From Acidobacteriota bacterium (lineage in GTDB: Bacteria > Acidobacteriota > UBA4820 > DSQY01), in NCBI GenBank assembly GCA_021814355.1, contig JAKAIJ010000115.1:1-7878 (forward strand): 7,878 nucleotides of DNA, given 5' to 3'. The position numbers and the translations under genes were made by a program. This document shows, one piece after another, positions 6,092 to 7,878 of the stretch. The notes under the pieces are model-generated. The model was given only the letters and a program-made list of their open reading frames with translations. It was not told the origin of the DNA and searched no databases. Positions within the stretch are counted from its first letter, which is position 1; each line of letters opens with the position of its first letter.

Positions 6092-6735
6092 TGGCTCCCG
6101 AGCTCCTTTCCATCGCCGCGGGACCCGAGTGGCTGACCCGGGCCGCGGACCACCTCCGGACGGGCCGCGTCGTCGCCCTTCCCACGGAGACCGTCTACGG
6201 GCTCGCCTGTTGCGCCTTCCGCCAGGAGGGCGTGGAGCGCCTCTTCGAGCTCAAGTCGCGCTCGGAGATGAAGCCACTTCCCGTCCAGGTGGATAGCCTG
6301 CGCACCGCCCTCGCCGCTGGGTTCACCTTCTCTCCCGCGGTCCTCCGCCTGGCCCGGACCTTCTGGCCCGGGCCGGTGACCCTCGTGCTGGAGCGCCCGG
6401 CGTCCATTCCCTCCTGGTACGCCCCCGAGAGCGAGGCCGTTGCCCTGCGGATCCCCGACCACGCGGCGGCCCTGGCGCTGCTCGCCGAGATGGGCGACCC
6501 TCTGGCGGTCACCAGCGCCAACCGGTCCGGCGAGCCCCCCCTCACGGAGGCCGCCGCCATCGCCGAAGCCTTCCGCGGGGAAGAGGACCTGCTGATCCTC
6601 GACGACGGACCGTCGCCCAGGGGGCTCGCTTCCACGGTGATGGACGTCACCGGCCCCGGGGAGCCGCGCCTGGTGCGCGAAGGCCCCGTCTCCCTCGAGA
6701 CGCTGCTTGCGGTGTGGCGTGGCTCCGGCGCCTGA
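6091..6735 (+). CDS. tsaC: L-threonylcarbamoyladenylate synthase (TsaC/YrdC family)
   Basis: This 214-residue enzyme makes threonylcarbamoyl-AMP from threonine, bicarbonate and ATP, the first step of the universal t6A37 modification of ANN-decoding tRNAs. Family motifs are in order: PTETVYGL (31-38), the basic KSR with the following KPLPV (55-65), FWPGPVTLVL (91-100), TSANRSG (141-147) and STVMDV (181-186). The protein is a YrdC domain only; the C-terminal Sua5 domain is absent, so TsaC is a better name than Sua5. The YciO subgroup is a less likely alternative. The ATG overlaps the purE stop by one base, and the 3' end overlaps the sirtuin gene. The partner t6A genes (tsaD, tsaB, tsaE) are not in the window. 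Confidence 0.93.
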   Translation: MAPELLSIAAGPEWLTRAADHLRTGRVVALPTETVYGLACCAFRQEGVERLFELKSRSEMKPLPVQVDSLRTALAAGFTFSPAVLRLARTFWPGPVTLVLERPASIPSWYAPESEAVALRIPDHAAALALLAEMGDPLAVTSANRSGEPPLTEAAAIAEAFRGEEDLLILDDGPSPRGLASTVMDVTGPGEPRLVREGPVSLETLLAVWRGSGA

Positions 6736-7432
6736 GCGGCGGGTCGCCGCCCTCACGGGGGCCGGGATCTCCGCCGAGAGCGGCATCGCCACCTTCCGCG
6801 GCTCCGGCGGCCTCTGGGAGAACCACCCCGTGGAAGAGGTCGCCACCCCCGGAGGATTCGCGCGGGATCCCCTGCTGGTCTGGCGCTTCTACGATGCCCG
6901 CCGCCGCCAGGCGGCCTCCTGCTCCCCCAACGCCGGGCACCGGGCGCTGGCGAGGCTCGAGGGGGCGCTGGGCGGCCGGTTCACCCTGGCCACCCAGAAC
7001 GTGGATGGCCTCCACCTGCTGGCAGGGAGCCGCCGCGTCCTGGAGCTCCACGGAAGCCTCTGGCGCGTCCGGTGCACCCGGTGCGGCTACGCCGGCGAGG
7101 AGCGCACGGTGCCCCTTCCGACACTCTCGCCGCGGTGCGCCTGCGGCGCCCTGCTCCGGCCGGACATCGTCTGGTTCGGAGAGGCCCTGCCCACCGAGGT
7201 CTTCGAAGCCGCCGCGGAGGCGGCGGAATCCTGCGACCTCTTTCTGGTGGTGGGGACCTCCGGGGTGGTGGAGCCGGCGGCGTCGCTGGCTCGCCTCGCC
7301 GCCCGCTCGGGCGCGAAGGTCTGGGAGGTAAACCCCGAGGCGACGCCGCTCACCCCGTTTTGCGACCGGTCGGTCCGGTCGGGGGCGGGGGCCGTCCTGG
7401 ACGAGCTGGTGGACGAGATCCTCGCTCGGTGA
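6719..7432 (+). CDS. cobB: NAD-dependent protein deacylase (sirtuin, CobB/SIRT5-like)
   Basis: This 237-residue Sir2-family enzyme removes acyl groups from lysine using NAD+, giving nicotinamide and O-acyl-ADP-ribose. The NAD-binding GAGISAESG (14-22), the FR of IATFRGSG, TQNVDG (92-97), catalytic His111 (in LELHGS) and VVGTSG (177-182) are all present. Four cysteines (119, 122, 140, 142) form the zinc site in a CX2C...CXC arrangement. FYDARR carries Tyr58 and Arg61, the YxxR pair that in SIRT5 and E. coli CobB binds acidic acyl groups; I therefore infer desuccinylase or demalonylase activity in addition to any deacetylase activity. The GTG at 6719 overlaps the tsaC-like gene by 17 bases; a TTG at 6707 is an alternative giving four more residues, and neither has a strong ribosome site, so translational coupling is likely. 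It is the last gene of the plus-strand cluster. Confidence 0.94.
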   Translation: MAPAPERRVAALTGAGISAESGIATFRGSGGLWENHPVEEVATPGGFARDPLLVWRFYDARRRQAASCSPNAGHRALARLEGALGGRFTLATQNVDGLHLLAGSRRVLELHGSLWRVRCTRCGYAGEERTVPLPTLSPRCACGALLRPDIVWFGEALPTEVFEAAAEAAESCDLFLVVGTSGVVEPAASLARLAARSGAKVWEVNPEATPLTPFCDRSVRSGAGAVLDELVDEILAR

Positions 7433-7515
7433 AACCAAGCGGATTCCACCACAGACTGTATTCACGGGGAGCCAGAAGACAGTTCATACCAAGTTGCGAT
7501 CTATCGTGCACAATT

Positions 7516-7544
7516 CGCCTTCCGGAGCTTCGCTTCGGAAGGCG
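7516..7544. repeat. Near-perfect hairpin after the sirtuin gene
   Basis: CGCCTTCCG (7516-7524) pairs perfectly with CGGAAGGCG (7536-7544). Inside it GAGC pairs with GCTT through one G-U wobble around a TTC loop, giving a 13-pair stem. It begins 83 bases after the sirtuin stop. Neither strand has a T-run after it, so it may protect a 3' end but is not an intrinsic terminator. Confidence 0.7.
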
Positions 7545-7560
7545 GCGTCCCGCGCGGATC

Positions 7561-7670
7561 GGGCCAGGTCCGAGGAAAGCGAGCGGGCCGCGCCGAGTCG
7601 TACTGGGATGTACGTCGCAGGCGCTGGCCCGCGAAGCTTGACGAAGGAGATGGTCTTCGGGTTCCGGCCC
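7561..7670. repeat. Extended imperfect palindrome A
   Basis: Nested complementary segments occur in order: GGGCC (7561-7565) with GGCCC (7666-7670); GG (7567-7568) with CC (7664-7665); CCGAGGA (7570-7576) with TCTTCGG (7654-7660), one G-U; AAGC (7577-7580) with GCTT (7636-7639); GCGGGCCGCGCC (7583-7594) with GGCGC-T-GGCCCGC (7620-7632), one bulge; and CGTAC (7599-7603) with GTACG (7610-7614) around TGGGAT. About 35 pairs fit one continuous stem-loop with internal loops. Confidence 0.6.
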
Positions 7671-7698
7671 CCCAAGGATCTCTGGCGCGACGCCCGCC

Positions 7699-7807
7699 CC
7701 CGGGGATGCGATGCAAGGCGCGGCGAGGAAGGCGATGCGTGCCGGAACGGTGCATCGGCGACGAGCCGCAACGCCGCAGGGCGCCCCGCGGGCGGCATCC
7801 CTCCGGG
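7699..7807. repeat. Extended imperfect palindrome B
   Basis: The outer stem is CCCGG-GGATGC (7699-7709) with GCATCC-CT-CCGGG (7795-7807), eleven pairs and a two-base bulge. Inside, GGCGC (7718-7722) pairs with GCGCC (7781-7785), and CGATGC (7733-7738) with GCATCG (7752-7757). The apex is GCCG-GAA-CGGT (7741-7751). The layout resembles palindrome A in size and nesting, although the two do not align well in sequence. Confidence 0.5.
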
Positions 7808-7848
7808 TTGGCGCGGAGCCGGGCGGCTTCCTTGTTGGCCCGGTTCTC

Positions 7849-7868
7849 CGTGTGTTTGGGTTCACACG
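7849..7868. repeat. Small hairpin near the right edge
   Basis: CGTGTG (7849-7854) and CACACG (7863-7868) are perfectly complementary around an eight-base loop, TTTGGGTT. No T-run follows on either strand within the window, and the context to the right is missing. Confidence 0.35.
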
Positions 7869-7878
7869 CCTTCACCGG

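Larger units (their letters stand above)
7486..7807 (-). repeat. Putative dispersed intergenic palindromic repeat
   Basis: The block consists of a boundary motif, ATACCAAGTTGCGATC (7486-7501; GCAACTTGGTAT on the minus strand), a 29-base hairpin (7516-7544) and two long imperfect palindromes (7561-7670 and 7699-7807). From memory, similar GCAACTTGGTAT-ended, palindrome-rich blocks recur between genes in some high-GC bacterial genomes, but I cannot search for this. One copy only is visible in the window, so repeat status is inference. The minus-strand orientation is nominal. Confidence 0.45.
7433..7878. other. Gene-free right end with structured repeat DNA
   Basis: No frame in these 446 bases resembles a protein I recognise. 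The open frames here follow from high GC and are arginine- and proline-rich on both strands. The first 80 or so bases (about 7433-7515) are visibly poorer in GC, roughly half, than the rest of the window. From 7516 onwards the sequence is dominated by inverted repeats, annotated separately. No tRNA, integrase or transposase remnant is visible. No hairpin after the sirtuin gene is followed by a T-run, so the transcript end is not identified. Confidence 0.6.

Noticed and set aside
7651..7720. Possible small gene starting ATGGTCTTCGG on the plus strand
   Set aside because: AAGGAG lies directly against the ATG with no spacer, and the sequence forms the 3' arm of palindrome A.
7350..7865. Minus-strand open frame of 171 codons across the right end
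   Set aside because: It runs through the palindromic repeat and into the sirtuin gene on the opposite strand, and encodes a proline- and arginine-rich sequence without similarity to known proteins.
7841..7878. tRNA-like end (GGTTC followed by a small stem-loop)
   Set aside because: No acceptor, D or anticodon arms can be found around it; only one six-pair stem is present.
7486..7878. CRISPR array
   Set aside because: There are no regularly spaced direct repeats; the repeats seen are inverted and nested.

Overview
The window is a GC-rich bacterial chromosomal segment carrying eight complete, mostly housekeeping genes in two divergent groups, plus a gene-free right end made of structured repeat DNA. 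Very high GC, frequent GTG starts, Shine-Dalgarno sites, RNase Y and the futalosine menaquinone pathway enzyme MqnE point to a high-GC bacterium that makes menaquinone by the futalosine route. An Acidobacteriota- or Desulfobacterota-like lineage fits, but nothing here fixes the phylum.

Left block (minus strand, 148-5311). A CPBP-family intramembrane protease comes first. About 190 bases later a four-gene operon follows: a metallo-beta-lactamase (glyoxalase II-like) hydrolase, a radical SAM protein of the COG0731 type, RNase Y (rny) and aminofutalosine synthase (mqnE). Its genes are tightly packed: an ATGA overlap, then gaps of 19 and 11 bases. A clear extended -10 promoter (TGCTATAAT) precedes the operon, and its short leader can form a strong hairpin.

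Right block (plus strand, 5597-7432). purE (purine synthesis), a TsaC/YrdC-type threonylcarbamoyl-AMP synthase (tRNA t6A37) and a SIRT5/CobB-type sirtuin are overlapped end to end (TGATG, then about 17 bases). A plausible promoter lies in the 285-base divergent region. The three proteins do not form one pathway; tight packing suggests co-transcription of housekeeping functions.

Right end (7433-7878). No convincing gene is present. After a short stretch of lower GC come one near-perfect hairpin and two consecutive, extended, imperfect palindromes of about 110 bases each. This looks like a dispersed intergenic repeat or small non-autonomous element and is the least explained part of the window. 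I see no CRISPR array, transposase, tRNA, rRNA, phage gene or obvious defence system.
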